A stretch of DNA of 30,847 bases from IMG/VR virus record IMGVR_UViG_3300031216_000041, positions 1 through 30,847 of that record, one strand, 5' to 3'. Each line of letters opens with the position of its first letter. The first letter of the stretch is position 1. Made by a program: the position numbers and the translations under genes. This DNA comes from a virus. The notes under the pieces are model-generated. The model was given only the letters and a program-made list of their open reading frames with translations. It was not told where the DNA came from and did no database searches. Of the stretch, positions 15,201 to 22,999 are shown piece by piece.

Positions 15201-16793
15201 TTACAGACCGCCTCCAGCTGATCCACTAGCAGCAGAGCCAGCAGGTACGGTACCTTTATTTTGCTGGTAAGTGGTATGCGCATCGTAGATCTCAGTGATC
15301 TTCGCCTTAGGATCGTATCCGTCAGGAACCGCTGCAAAAACAGCCTCACCATAAGCAAATCCACCGCCTAACCAGTACTCACCGAATAGACGAACTTCGT
15401 AATCCTGCTTTTGCACATCAGAGATGACACGAGGCACATCATTTTTGTGGCGAAGCTTGATCAGGTTCGTTTTGGGAGTAGCAAATAAGATCGGTGAGCC
15501 ATACATACCATCAACTTTCCTCAATGTGTGCATAGAGAAGTCGATGTTGTCAGATCCAAAGCGAGGATTGTCAGACTTATCAGAGCCTGCACCCCACTTA
15601 TCCTTGTAAGCTCTCTTGTAGGCTTTGTAAAACTCATCTGAGCATCCAATATCCATGGCGCTAGAGCGGAATATAGGAGCGAGCCAATCCACAAAGTTCT
15701 TAGTGAACTCTAACATCTCAGCAGTAGTAGCCGTAGTGAAATCAAAATCATCAGCTTCTGAGAAGTAGTTGATTTTTTTCGCATTGGCGGCCTTATTGTC
15801 CACGAGGATACTCTCGATACCATCCATGGAATCCTCAGGCGATCCACCAGCATCACCGCTAGTGACTGTACTCCAGTCCTTCTCGACGAACTTACCTTTC
15901 CAGATCATTCGCAACTCGATATCCTGCATGAGCTGAGGATATACCAGGTTGTTCCAGATGTACTTGGTGATCGGCATCTGGTCAGGAGCCAAACCTTCAT
16001 CGTACATGTGCAGCATATAAGACTCAAGCACTTCTGCCGGAATGATGGGCACGTTGATCTTGTGTCTCCTGTTGCGGACTGTCAGAGGTTGGAACTTCGT
16101 ATTCCCACTTGGTGTCCACTTCGGCGTAAACTGCTGAGAGATCGAAGTGATCAAACTCTGAAAAGCGCGCCACTCAGTCACGGCCATCTTGGAGGTGAAC
16201 ATATCAGCTGAGGTGAAGCCCTGAAATAAAGCGCGAACTTCATCGAGGTTATTCCTTCCCTGGCTTAGATATGTACCAAACTCAGTGGCCAAATCTGCGA
16301 CATCAATGGTAGTAGCTTCCACTTCTCGCATGTGACCACTTTTTAGGAAGTGACCTATTGCATTGTAATGCGGCATGCGCATATCCACCCTCATAATGAC
16401 AGGCTTGTCAGCCTGACGGGGGATATCCGCCGACATCTCAGGGATAGGATCTTCCTCATCAGCATCAGCCAACGCGGCTATTTGATGCTGAAGGGCGGTA
16501 TTGGTAGTCACCAACGTGTCGATCTTAGCCTGAAACTTGGACTCTAACGCTGTGGCGCTAGATTGCTGAGCAGCTGTAAGGGCAGAGATAAGCTCAGCAA
16601 CCGCCTGGGTCTCCGAGTCCTCATCTTCAGAGTCACCTTTGGCGAGATAATCGGAGAACTTGTCTGCGAACTCTTTGCCAAAGGTAGCTTCAACCTTAGA
16701 CTGCTGCTCTTTCGTAAGAGAGGGTATGCCATCCTTCTTAGTGAACTCGGGAATCCCGAGGAAAGAGAGGATAATGGCAGCCATTTTTTTCAT
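15201..16793 (-). CDS. Major capsid protein with scaffold-like N-terminus (530 aa)
   Basis: The N-terminal ~110 residues are charged and helical (EATFGKEFADKFSDYLAKG, then LISALTAAQQSSATALESKFQAKIDTLVTTNTALQHQIA), like the delta domain of HK97-type capsid precursors that is removed by the prohead protease. The remainder suits an HK97 fold: an E-loop-like stretch, the long helix LEFTKNFVDWLAPIF and a beta-rich end with FGEYWLGGGFAYGEAVFAAV. The last residues are GSAASGSAGGGL. It follows the S49 protease directly. The protein length and the protease partner support the call. Confidence 0.75.
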   Translation of the reverse strand: MKKMAAIILSFLGIPEFTKKDGIPSLTKEQQSKVEATFGKEFADKFSDYLAKGDSEDEDSETQAVAELISALTAAQQSSATALESKFQAKIDTLVTTNTALQHQIAALADADEEDPIPEMSADIPRQADKPVIMRVDMRMPHYNAIGHFLKSGHMREVEATTIDVADLATEFGTYLSQGRNNLDEVRALFQGFTSADMFTSKMAVTEWRAFQSLITSISQQFTPKWTPSGNTKFQPLTVRNRRHKINVPIIPAEVLESYMLHMYDEGLAPDQMPITKYIWNNLVYPQLMQDIELRMIWKGKFVEKDWSTVTSGDAGGSPEDSMDGIESILVDNKAANAKKINYFSEADDFDFTTATTAEMLEFTKNFVDWLAPIFRSSAMDIGCSDEFYKAYKRAYKDKWGAGSDKSDNPRFGSDNIDFSMHTLRKVDGMYGSPILFATPKTNLIKLRHKNDVPRVISDVQKQDYEVRLFGEYWLGGGFAYGEAVFAAVPDGYDPKAKITEIYDAHTTYQQNKGTVPAGSAASGSAGGGL

Positions 16794-16806
16794 GAGCAGT
16801 TAAAAT

Positions 16807-17694
16807 TTATGATTGTGATAAAAATTTGCGTGATTGTGCGAGCTGATGTGCTCTCTCTATGGCGAGTGATAGATCGCCTATTTCATCGATAAGTCCGTAC
16901 TTCTTGGCTTCCTCTGCGAAGTAGACTTTGCCATTGAGGATGCCTTTGGCGGATTCATCGAGCTTACCTGCGCGGCTTTTCCTGACATGATCCTGAAACT
17001 GGAGGGCCAGTGGATTGAGCATGTTTTGCCTGATTCCCTCGTACTTGCCTTCTAGGGCTAGCTCGAATTCCTGATTTTTGTGATCTGACTGATCGGCATA
17101 GATGCTGTGGAATTTGAAGCCCTCTTTTTCATAATGAGGGATGACATCAACGAATGACATCATAACGCCTATAGATCCATATTCAGCAGAGACGTTATTG
17201 TTGGCTACAATGAGATCAGCATCGCTGATGGCATAAACACCGGCACTGCAGCACATATCGAATGATGCTACAAATGGCTTATTGAGCCTTCGCGCTTCTT
17301 TCCTAACTTGTAGGATAGGCGCGATGGCGGAAACTGATCCACCTCCGGTATCCATATCGACGACAATGCCGGAAATATTCTTATGATAAATGGCCTCTAG
17401 CATAAAGCCTGCGATCTCGGCTGTGCCATAATCGCATAGGGTGCCATACTTGAGCATGGTACCTGCGATAGAAAATACTGCAATGGATCCTTCCTCGGCT
17501 TGATCGTAGATACTGCTGGCGTGATCGTCGGTAGCGGCTTGTATTTGCCCGGCAGGGCGAGATAGGCTTATACTATAAGGTGTACGATCTTGCACATCGC
17601 TGATCTGACCGGTAAGGATCTGCTGTACCTGATCGCGCATGCCGATCGCCAATCGGGGCTGCATAAAGAATGTGCCCCGAAGGATCTGGTTCAT
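16807..17694 (-). CDS. S49-family prohead protease (295 aa)
   Basis: I start it at MNQILRGTFFMQPRL; a longer start at 17727 is possible. The SppA/S49 fold is clear: ISGIVVDMDTGGGSVSAI (oxyanion/substrate loop), PFVASFDMCCSAGVYAISDAD with the likely nucleophile Ser in CSAGVY, and VSAEYGSIGVM. The C-terminus GKVYFAEEAKKYGLIDEIGDLSLAIERA is typical of the family. Phages use such enzymes to cleave scaffold from capsid precursors, which fits its place 13 bases before the capsid gene. No signal peptide is seen, unlike cellular SppA. Confidence 0.85.
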   Translation of the reverse strand: MNQILRGTFFMQPRLAIGMRDQVQQILTGQISDVQDRTPYSISLSRPAGQIQAATDDHASSIYDQAEEGSIAVFSIAGTMLKYGTLCDYGTAEIAGFMLEAIYHKNISGIVVDMDTGGGSVSAIAPILQVRKEARRLNKPFVASFDMCCSAGVYAISDADLIVANNNVSAEYGSIGVMMSFVDVIPHYEKEGFKFHSIYADQSDHKNQEFELALEGKYEGIRQNMLNPLALQFQDHVRKSRAGKLDESAKGILNGKVYFAEEAKKYGLIDEIGDLSLAIERAHQLAQSRKFLSQS

Positions 17695-17797
17695 AAGTAG
17701 AAATTGCCAATTGGCTGAAAGGTGCATCGCTTAATTTTTCGCTTAAGCAATGATAGTAAGGTGAAAATGTGTAGAAAGGACTGAGAAACGGGCGAAA

Positions 17798-18220
17798 TCA
17801 GAGGCCGCCACCGCCAGATCCTGAGCCTGATCCGGTAGCCAATGCTACTGTAGGCGGGTATCTGTGGCCCACATGCTCGATACTGATATCCTTACCCGCC
17901 AATAGATGGGCCTCTGAATAGCTAATGGGTAGGTCCGTATCACCTACGAGCAGCTGATCTCCATCAGTAAGTGAGAGTACTAAGAGAAACTGATCTTTGA
18001 TTAGCAGCTGGGACTTCATCACTATATTGACGCTAGTGGTGTATCGGATGCCTGAATCTGTAGGGGCCCTAGTGATGGAGGCTGTGGAACCATGACCGAT
18101 ATCTAGTAGGTGCAAGGGTGCATCTAATATGGCAAGGCCTACGAGATTGATATCAAGGCTGGTGATATCAGAGAGCTTGACGTAGTGGATGGCTTTGATA
18201 TTGTCGATTAGCTGTTTCAC
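17798..18220 (-). CDS. Structural protein with GGGGL C-terminus (140 aa)
   Basis: It starts MKQLIDNIKAIHYVKLSD. Beta-rich body (TTSVNIVMKSQLLIKDQFLLVLSLTDGDQLLVGDTDLPISYSEAHLLAGKDISIEHV) and a tail ATGSGSGSGGGGL. Size and position ahead of the protease and capsid genes suggest a minor head or stabilising protein. The C-terminal tail matches those of the capsid protein and the 196-aa protein. Family not recognised. Confidence 0.6.
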   Translation of the reverse strand: MKQLIDNIKAIHYVKLSDITSLDINLVGLAILDAPLHLLDIGHGSTASITRAPTDSGIRYTTSVNIVMKSQLLIKDQFLLVLSLTDGDQLLVGDTDLPISYSEAHLLAGKDISIEHVGHRYPPTVALATGSGSGSGGGGL

Positions 18221-18237
18221 GGGTGAAAATCGGTTAT

Positions 18238-18834
18238 TTACGAAAAGATTATTTTATCTAAATTGATGTCAAGGGTCTGTCCTACATAGGTCACTTTCTC
18301 ATGTCGGCGATAGGCCAGGTCAATCAACTTCATCACGCGCTCATTGAATAGCTTCAGCTCCTGTCGGTACTGCCGCTTTTTCAACGTCTCTACGTCCGCT
18401 ACCAAGCTGGTCAACTTGCGCGAGATTACGAAGGACATGATGATGTCTTTCTGCTTTTCGCCCGCTTTTTTGCCAGCGAGATAATACTGGTCAAAGTCGA
18501 TGTTGAATACAACCTGCAGGAGACTATTGAGCCGCTTGACATCTTCGGCAGAGTAGTACAGGTGATAATTGGGCGCACTAGCCAAGCGGTCGAGCTTAGG
18601 CAATAGCAAGCAGACCCATGATTCATCAGGATGATCGCTGTAGAACTTGCCTCCTGGCTCTGGGGTGTTGATGGGCTTATGCGAGTATCGGATAAATGAT
18701 ATGCAGGCATTGCCAAAGTCGCTTAGGGCTGAGACTTTGTAGAGCTTGATCCACGGGGGATTGTCAATCTCCTCAAACAGGTGGGTGAGATAGGCCCGGA
18801 GTAGCGGCTTGTGAATGGGTAGGAAGATATTCAT
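18238..18834 (-). CDS. Phage hypothetical protein (198 aa)
   Basis: It starts MNIFLPIHKPLLRAYLTHLF. It has an N-terminal basic region with PPWIKLYKVSALSDF, a central LYYSAEDVKRLNSLLQVVFNIDF, and a coiled-coil-like C-terminus (SLVADVETLKKRQYRQELKLFNERVMKLIDLAYRR). It is the first gene after the GTAAC-rich non-coding block and could be a regulator or a DNA-binding protein for that block. That is only a positional guess. Confidence 0.55.
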   Translation of the reverse strand: MNIFLPIHKPLLRAYLTHLFEEIDNPPWIKLYKVSALSDFGNACISFIRYSHKPINTPEPGGKFYSDHPDESWVCLLLPKLDRLASAPNYHLYYSAEDVKRLNSLLQVVFNIDFDQYYLAGKKAGEKQKDIIMSFVISRKLTSLVADVETLKKRQYRQELKLFNERVMKLIDLAYRRHEKVTYVGQTLDINLDKIIFS

Positions 18835-18938
18835 AGAGAGGCGGTTGTTTCCCTCTAAAATACAATATTCGCACGATTACGGCAAAAGTATCTAAATGCA
18901 GTGGTGAGGCGATAGCTGAAGTAAGTGCATTATTTTTT

Positions 18939-19300
18939 GTAACCATGTAACTAAGTAACCAGAAGTGGCTAACGTATTGACATCCAAATGATTAGTCCGA
19001 TACAAAAGGGGGGTGAAAATCTGTAACTGCGAGGGGTCAATTTTGTAACCGAAATGAGGTAGGCTGTCTGGTTACAAACTTTTTGTAACCAAGCTCTTTT
19101 TGTTACAAAAATATTAGATGGTTTGTAACCGTATAATAGCCTGTATTTCAAGGGGTATTATATAGTTTTCTTATTTCTGTTACAGAGTTACAAAAAATAA
19201 TGAATAAAATGGATAGAGGGTTGGAAGGGAGAAAGCCACCAAAGGTCCTTTGTGGGGGAAATGTGGGGATAGTGCAATGGTGGGGTGAATGCTTTGTAAC
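18939..19300. other. Non-coding block with twelve GTAAC/GTTAC motifs (candidate origin or operator array)
   Basis: Within the gene-free stretch 18835-19640 the motif GTAAC(C) or its inverse occurs at 18939, 18947, 18955, 19023, 19045, 19070, 19085, 19102, 19125, 19179, 19187 and 19296, often as TTTGTAACC. Two copies face each other at 19070-19090 (GGTTACAAAC TTTTTGTAACC). Iterated motifs in an AT-rich spacer are typical of iteron origins, partition sites or multi-operator control regions. Open frames here have no coding character. Confidence 0.45.
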
Positions 19301-19340
19301 TGTGTAGATGACGGACAAAGCTCGGTCATGATGGATATAG

Positions 19341-19412
19341 GGGCACGGAAGTAACTCCCGCGTCAGATGGAGGCTGGAGTGGATAAGGCACACGCGACAC
19401 GCGTGCGCCAGC
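19341..19412. repeat. Two palindromic repeats
   Basis: A decayed GGAAGT copy at about 19341-19366 and a CACGCG-ACA-CGCGTG copy at 19387-19412 with GCGCCAGC flank. They abut the attC-like site that closes the CRISPR cassette. Confidence 0.65.
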
Positions 19413-19417
19413 TGTGG

Positions 19418-19548
19418 GAATAACACCGTATAAAGTGTATAGCCACTTGGTTAATATTTAATTAGTTATTGTTCTTATTTAAGTTTTTGCTCATTTGCTT
19501 AATTAGTTGCCTATCAAGGCTACACACCTTATACATATACCGTTAGCC
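19418..19548 (-). other. attC-like site downstream of the type IV-B operon (131 bp)
   Basis: On the minus strand: GGCTAAC (19542-19548), arm GTATAAGGTGTGTAGCC, a ~60-base AT-rich centre, arm GGCTATACACTTTATAC, GTTATTC (19418-19424). The arms pair at 15 of 17 positions, and AAC/GTT face each other at the ends. Long attC sites of this size are known (the Vibrio cholerae repeats are of similar length). It lies about 90 bases after the csf3 stop and marks the downstream border of the cassette block. Confidence 0.6.
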
Positions 19549-19592
19549 ACAAGTTGTTTTTTCCTTGCCGACCCGGCATTTCTCCAACGCAC

Positions 19593-19628
19593 AAAGCAAA
19601 GAGTGCCGAAAAAGGCACTCTTTGCTTT
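19593..19628 (-). terminator. Perfect 15-bp hairpin after csf3
   Basis: AAAGCAAAGAGTGCC (19593-19607) and GGCACTCTTTGCTTT (19614-19628) pair perfectly around a 6-base loop, 12 bases after the csf3 stop. The minus-strand side lacks a T-run beyond GCTTT, so it may be a weak terminator or an RNA-stabilising structure. Confidence 0.6.
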
Positions 19629-19640
19629 CTTTTCCAACGC

Positions 19641-20300
19641 TCACGGTAACTTACAAACAGCAATGTGCCTTGGATTCCAGTAGCTTGGTCGCATTCCGTA
19701 CATAATTCCATTACCGTCTTGTTTTAGAGGGACGTTGCGCATTAGCTTGTTACCATGACCTCTCACGCTCCAATCTTCAGGCCATTCAATTACTTCCCAT
19801 CTTAATACTTCTCCCCATCCATCGCCTGAATTTTTACCCAGATTGGTACAGAATTGTAGCAATTCAGTAAGCTTATCAGGCCATCCAACACAATACCAGT
19901 CAATATACTCACAATGCCTATAATAAAGCTTTATATGTGCGTTTTTGAATTTACCTCGCTGTATATCAATCTTATTATTTGCTTTAAAGTGTTGGCTGTG
20001 CTTTAGCCAATCACCCGATTTTACTTTAAAGCTTGAATCTTCAACAACCGATTCGGGAAATTGAGCGAATGAGCAGGCATAAAACCATAAGTCGTTTTTA
20101 GGTCCAGACTTCTGAATAGGTAGTGTTATGTTTGCCCCTTGCCTTACACTGCTTTCACGGCTCTTTGTTATTACTTCCTCTCCCATTTCACTGCGTACTA
20201 AGTGGTAGTATAGTATTCCGTCGAGCGGTAAGTATTGGTCGCTTATTACGCCTGTTTTTAAATAGGCTCTTATTCTTAGATTTCTAAATGGTTTGTTCAT
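19641..20300 (-). CDS. csf3: Type IV CRISPR Csf3 (Cas5 family), 219 aa
   Basis: Backbone RAMP protein that would cap the 5' end of the guide in the type IV effector. The N-terminus FRNLRIRAYLKTGVISDQYLPLDGILYYHLV has the first RAMP strand and the PLDGILYY motif typical of Csf3. ITLPIQKSG and WFYACSFAQFP follow at residues ~57-82. The glycine-rich loop KNSGDGWGEVLRWEV (around 153-167) matches the C-terminal G-loop of Cas5/RAMP proteins. Length is normal for the family. Its start overlaps the cysH-like stop (ATGA). Last gene of the operon. Confidence 0.85.
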   Translation of the reverse strand: MNKPFRNLRIRAYLKTGVISDQYLPLDGILYYHLVRSEMGEEVITKSRESSVRQGANITLPIQKSGPKNDLWFYACSFAQFPESVVEDSSFKVKSGDWLKHSQHFKANNKIDIQRGKFKNAHIKLYYRHCEYIDWYCVGWPDKLTELLQFCTNLGKNSGDGWGEVLRWEVIEWPEDWSVRGHGNKLMRNVPLKQDGNGIMYGMRPSYWNPRHIAVCKLP

Positions 20301-20962
20301 GATATTATTTCTGGAAAATGATTAATTAATTTTTGGTAAGATGAAAAATCACGTTGTTTTAAATCGGTTAAAAAAGATTGGCGGATACCAAAATCTTCAC
20401 GAGGTATCCTACTTGCAGTTCTCGACTGGCTACCATGCTCTAAATAGGTATTGAGTATTGGAAGGTAGTTTGCGTACATGTAAGCAGCTATATCTTTTTC
20501 ATTCCAATCTGCAAGTGGCGAAATACGAATCATATCTGCTTTGTTTTTGAAAAACATGCCATGCTTTTTTAGAGTAATTCTACGAGCAACACTTTCATCT
20601 TTTCTAAGCCCTATAAAATAACTGTCATGCCCTACCGTATCATACCTATCTTTTCTTTTATCGGATAAAAATTCACGACTAAATTCAACTTGTTCTAAAT
20701 TTAACTCTCCCCATGCGGATATAACTTCATCGTAATTATCAATAAATTCAGTTTCAAAATTCCACCTAATAAAACGAATTTTAATATCAGGTGCTTGTTG
20801 CATAATTAGATGGAGCATTACAGCGCTATCTTTCCCGAAAGAACACGCTACGTAAGGATTTTCAATACGTTCTAATGCCCATTTTATAAAACCACTTGTT
20901 TTATTTACAAGGGCTTTATAAGGTTTTAATTGGGCATAAAGGAAAGCTGTTTTTTTATCCAT
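20297..20962 (-). CDS. cysH: CysH-like PP-loop protein of type IV-B CRISPR (221 aa)
   Basis: PAPS-reductase/adenine-alpha-hydrolase family fold. The PP-loop is VACSFGKDSAVMLHL (about residues 37-51), where SFGKDS binds ATP or a nucleotide sulfate. ISPLADWNEKDIAAYMYANYLPI is the family's conserved C-terminal helix region, followed by SRTASRIP. The ECG(I/L)H cysteine motif needed for PAPS reduction is missing and the only cysteine seen lies just before the PP-loop, so it is unlikely to be a reductase. A cysH-like gene is the known hallmark partner of type IV-B loci. Start and stop overlap csf2 (TAATG) and csf3 (ATGA), so all are translated together. Confidence 0.85.
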   Translation of the reverse strand: MDKKTAFLYAQLKPYKALVNKTSGFIKWALERIENPYVACSFGKDSAVMLHLIMQQAPDIKIRFIRWNFETEFIDNYDEVISAWGELNLEQVEFSREFLSDKRKDRYDTVGHDSYFIGLRKDESVARRITLKKHGMFFKNKADMIRISPLADWNEKDIAAYMYANYLPILNTYLEHGSQSRTASRIPREDFGIRQSFLTDLKQRDFSSYQKLINHFPEIIS

Positions 20963-21864
20963 TACTCAAAAAGTTGTTTCGATAATCCTTTTTCAAAGTA
21001 ATTAGTCACGTCTTTTTTTGCATCTGTAGCTTTGTCGATGTATTTAACAAAGTCGGAGTTTTCAAACTTTATTTCAGAATCAACCACCGATGTTTCGGTT
21101 AAATCAACTTTCAAACGTCCATGACCAACACGTCCATTGCCGCCAACCTGTGAACTTTGAGCCGCCCAGCTTTGTAAAATTGAAAGGAAAGCTCCATTTT
21201 CAATATCAGTAGTGTCTCGTAAACAAATTTTCCAATAAAATCGTGTTCCAGCCACAAGCGTTTCAATGTGATACATCATTTGACCGCCTCGCAAATCTTC
21301 GGTCAAGGCTTCTTTTTTAATAAACTCACGCTTATTCTCGTCCTTAGTGTCATCTTTACGTGTATTCATTTCAACCTGACAATACTCCCAAATCGTTTTA
21401 ATTTCTGACTTTCCGTGAAATTTTTCAGGTATTAGATGAAGTGTTTCCTTACAAATCGGAATCATCTTACCAATATCAACTTTGCCAGGCACAATTACAT
21501 TCCCTATTGAGCATCCTAAAACTGAAATCATTGGTATGTCCTTACGCATTTGGCGTACTTTTTCAATATCAAGGTTTTTCCCTCCTGTACTTTCGAGTGA
21601 GCCGCCTGAAAATAATAAGTTGAAGTTGTCGGCATCTACCTGAACTTTTATACCATCGGCTTTAGTAAGAATGTCAATTGCGGCAAGGTCTCTTATTTTA
21701 CCTCTAATACTGTTACCTGAAATTACAGGTACTTCAACAACTTTGCCTTTTGGCTGTACAAATTTTTCGCGTCGCAACTGAACAATCGTTCCGTTTTTTT
21801 CGCCTCCATTGTGGCTTATTGAACTTAAAGCAGTGCAAGTTCCTTGTAAAACATAGGTTTTCAT
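20962..21864 (-). CDS. csf2: Type IV CRISPR Csf2 (Cas7 family), 300 aa
   Basis: The backbone subunit that would polymerise along RNA. The opening TYVLQGTCTALSSISHNGGEKNG is the first RAMP strand with its loop. EVPVISGNSIRGKIRDLAA (about residues 44-62) is the classic Cas7 motif, and GGQMMYHIETLVAGTRFYWKICL gives further core strands. GGNGRVGHGRLKVDL near 240-255 is the C-terminal glycine-rich segment. Length fits Csf2. ATGA overlap with cas11 upstream and a one-base TAATG overlap with cysH downstream. Confidence 0.9.
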   Translation of the reverse strand: MKTYVLQGTCTALSSISHNGGEKNGTIVQLRREKFVQPKGKVVEVPVISGNSIRGKIRDLAAIDILTKADGIKVQVDADNFNLLFSGGSLESTGGKNLDIEKVRQMRKDIPMISVLGCSIGNVIVPGKVDIGKMIPICKETLHLIPEKFHGKSEIKTIWEYCQVEMNTRKDDTKDENKREFIKKEALTEDLRGGQMMYHIETLVAGTRFYWKICLRDTTDIENGAFLSILQSWAAQSSQVGGNGRVGHGRLKVDLTETSVVDSEIKFENSDFVKYIDKATDAKKDVTNYFEKGLSKQLFE

Positions 21865-22214
21865 AATTCTCCGTTTTGAAATTTAATGGATTCTTTTCTT
21901 TCTTGATTTCTTAGCCTAACCAACATGGTTAGGTAAGTTGTTTCTGTTCTTAACCAGTTCAATATCGTATCATCTTCGCCAGCTTCTACAACAGAAAGAA
22001 TATCTTTATTGTATTGTGCTTGAATATCAATAGGTATTCGGCGTTGAAAATTGGTTAAGAATACTTTCAAACTATCGGTATAGCTTGCCGAACGTAAAGC
22101 ATTTTCGTAATGCTCCCAAATTTCACTAGGATACCGGCATTTGTAATCCTCTGTAATACTTCGCCAAAGTCCCCATAATAGGTTTTCAGCAACTAATTCT
22201 TGTGATACTTTCAT
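21861..22214 (-). CDS. cas11: Type IV-B small subunit, Cas11-like (117 aa)
   Basis: Wholly helical protein of small-subunit size: ELVAENLLWGLWRSI, PSEIWEHYENALRSA, YTDSLKVFLTNFQRRI, then DTILNWLRTETTYLTMLVRLRNQERKE. Type IV-B loci carry a Cas11 gene between csf1 and csf2, exactly its place here, with ATGA overlaps on both sides. The sequence alone would not identify it; the context does. Confidence 0.75.
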   Translation of the reverse strand: MKVSQELVAENLLWGLWRSITEDYKCRYPSEIWEHYENALRSASYTDSLKVFLTNFQRRIPIDIQAQYNKDILSVVEAGEDDTILNWLRTETTYLTMLVRLRNQERKESIKFQNGEL

Positions 22215-22873
22215 TTTAAATAGTTTTTATCGGTGAATAACATGAATGCCGTAAAGTCAAATATTCCACTCCCCCGGTATTCTTTAATTGTGTTTTCGTG
22301 TTTTTGCCAATTTTCTAAACCTGCTTTTAAAATACGATTTGATTTATAATCTCCTGTAATAATTTCAGCTTGTGAAAATTGGTAAGCAAGTAATTCGCAC
22401 ATGTGATAATGCAGCAATCCGAGTAATTCAACATTGGGTTTTACATGCAACTCATTGAGCTGCCACATGCCCGTTTTATGCTTAAAAAGCACGTGTTTCT
22501 GTCCAGTTTCGGTTAAGCAAACCATTTCAGCACCTTCAACAATTAACTGTAGAATTTGAGGTTTATCTGCTTTTGTAATACAGTGCCACTCACCATCTTT
22601 AATTATATGCGAGTATGTTCTGAATCTTTGAAGTTTATCTCTTCCAGTTTTTCGCTGAACTATCTCAGAAGCTTCATCGAAACAAAACATTGCTTCATTC
22701 GAGATAATTGTTCCTGGATAAAGTCGGTCATGGTCATTGAAAGTATCCTTTACCCATTTATTAAACTGCAAGCCTACACTTTCTTTGCCTGTTATTCGAC
22801 AAATACCTTTTTCAGAGCCGTAAACCTTGTTTTTAGCTCCAATTTCATAAATCTGTTCACATGTATGTTTCAT
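22211..22873 (-). CDS. csf1: Type IV CRISPR Csf1 (Cas8-like large subunit), 220 aa
   Basis: First gene of the operon. The N-terminus holds GICRITGKESVGLQFNKWVKDTF (about residues 19-41) and then IISNEAMFCFDEASEIVQ (57-74), the layout of the Csf1 zinc-binding region: a CxxCG-like first half, an F-rich spacer, a CxxC-like second half. Each half keeps only one of its usual cysteines here, so zinc binding may be lost. LLGLLHYHMCELLAYQFSQAEIITGDYK and the WQKHENTIKEYRGSGIFDFTAFML end suit the helical C-terminal part. Length is normal for Csf1. Upstream lies an attC-like site and a GCGTTGGCAAA motif. Confidence 0.75.
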   Translation of the reverse strand: MKHTCEQIYEIGAKNKVYGSEKGICRITGKESVGLQFNKWVKDTFNDHDRLYPGTIISNEAMFCFDEASEIVQRKTGRDKLQRFRTYSHIIKDGEWHCITKADKPQILQLIVEGAEMVCLTETGQKHVLFKHKTGMWQLNELHVKPNVELLGLLHYHMCELLAYQFSQAEIITGDYKSNRILKAGLENWQKHENTIKEYRGSGIFDFTAFMLFTDKNYLK

Positions 22874-22935
22874 ATATTAAATTTTAAAATTCTACGCTCA
22901 AAAGGCATTTTTGCCAACGCTAAAAACAACCAGAT

Positions 22936-22999
22936 GGCTAACATGTGGTATATTCCACCACCTTTCAGGATGGAGATAACATACCACCATTCGTTAGCT
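22936..22999 (-). other. attC-like site upstream of the type IV-B operon (64 bp)
   Basis: On the minus strand: AGCTAAC (22993-22999), arm with TGGTATGTTATCTCCATCC, a short loop, arm GGTGGAATATACCACAT, GTTAGCC (22936-22942). Pairing is TGGTAT/ATACCA and TCCA/TGGA-type blocks separated by unpaired bases, as in attC. The stop codon of the HTH gene lies in the AGCTAAC core. With 19418-19548 it brackets the CRISPR operon. Confidence 0.6.

Noticed and set aside
19148-19426. 92-codon ORF in the GTAAC-rich gap
   Set aside because: Rich in His, Pro and Cys with no domain pattern; it runs through palindromes and the GTAAC motifs.
20297-20962. Sulfate-assimilation PAPS reductase
   Set aside because: No ECGxH motif, no other sulfur genes, and full overlap with csf2 and csf3.
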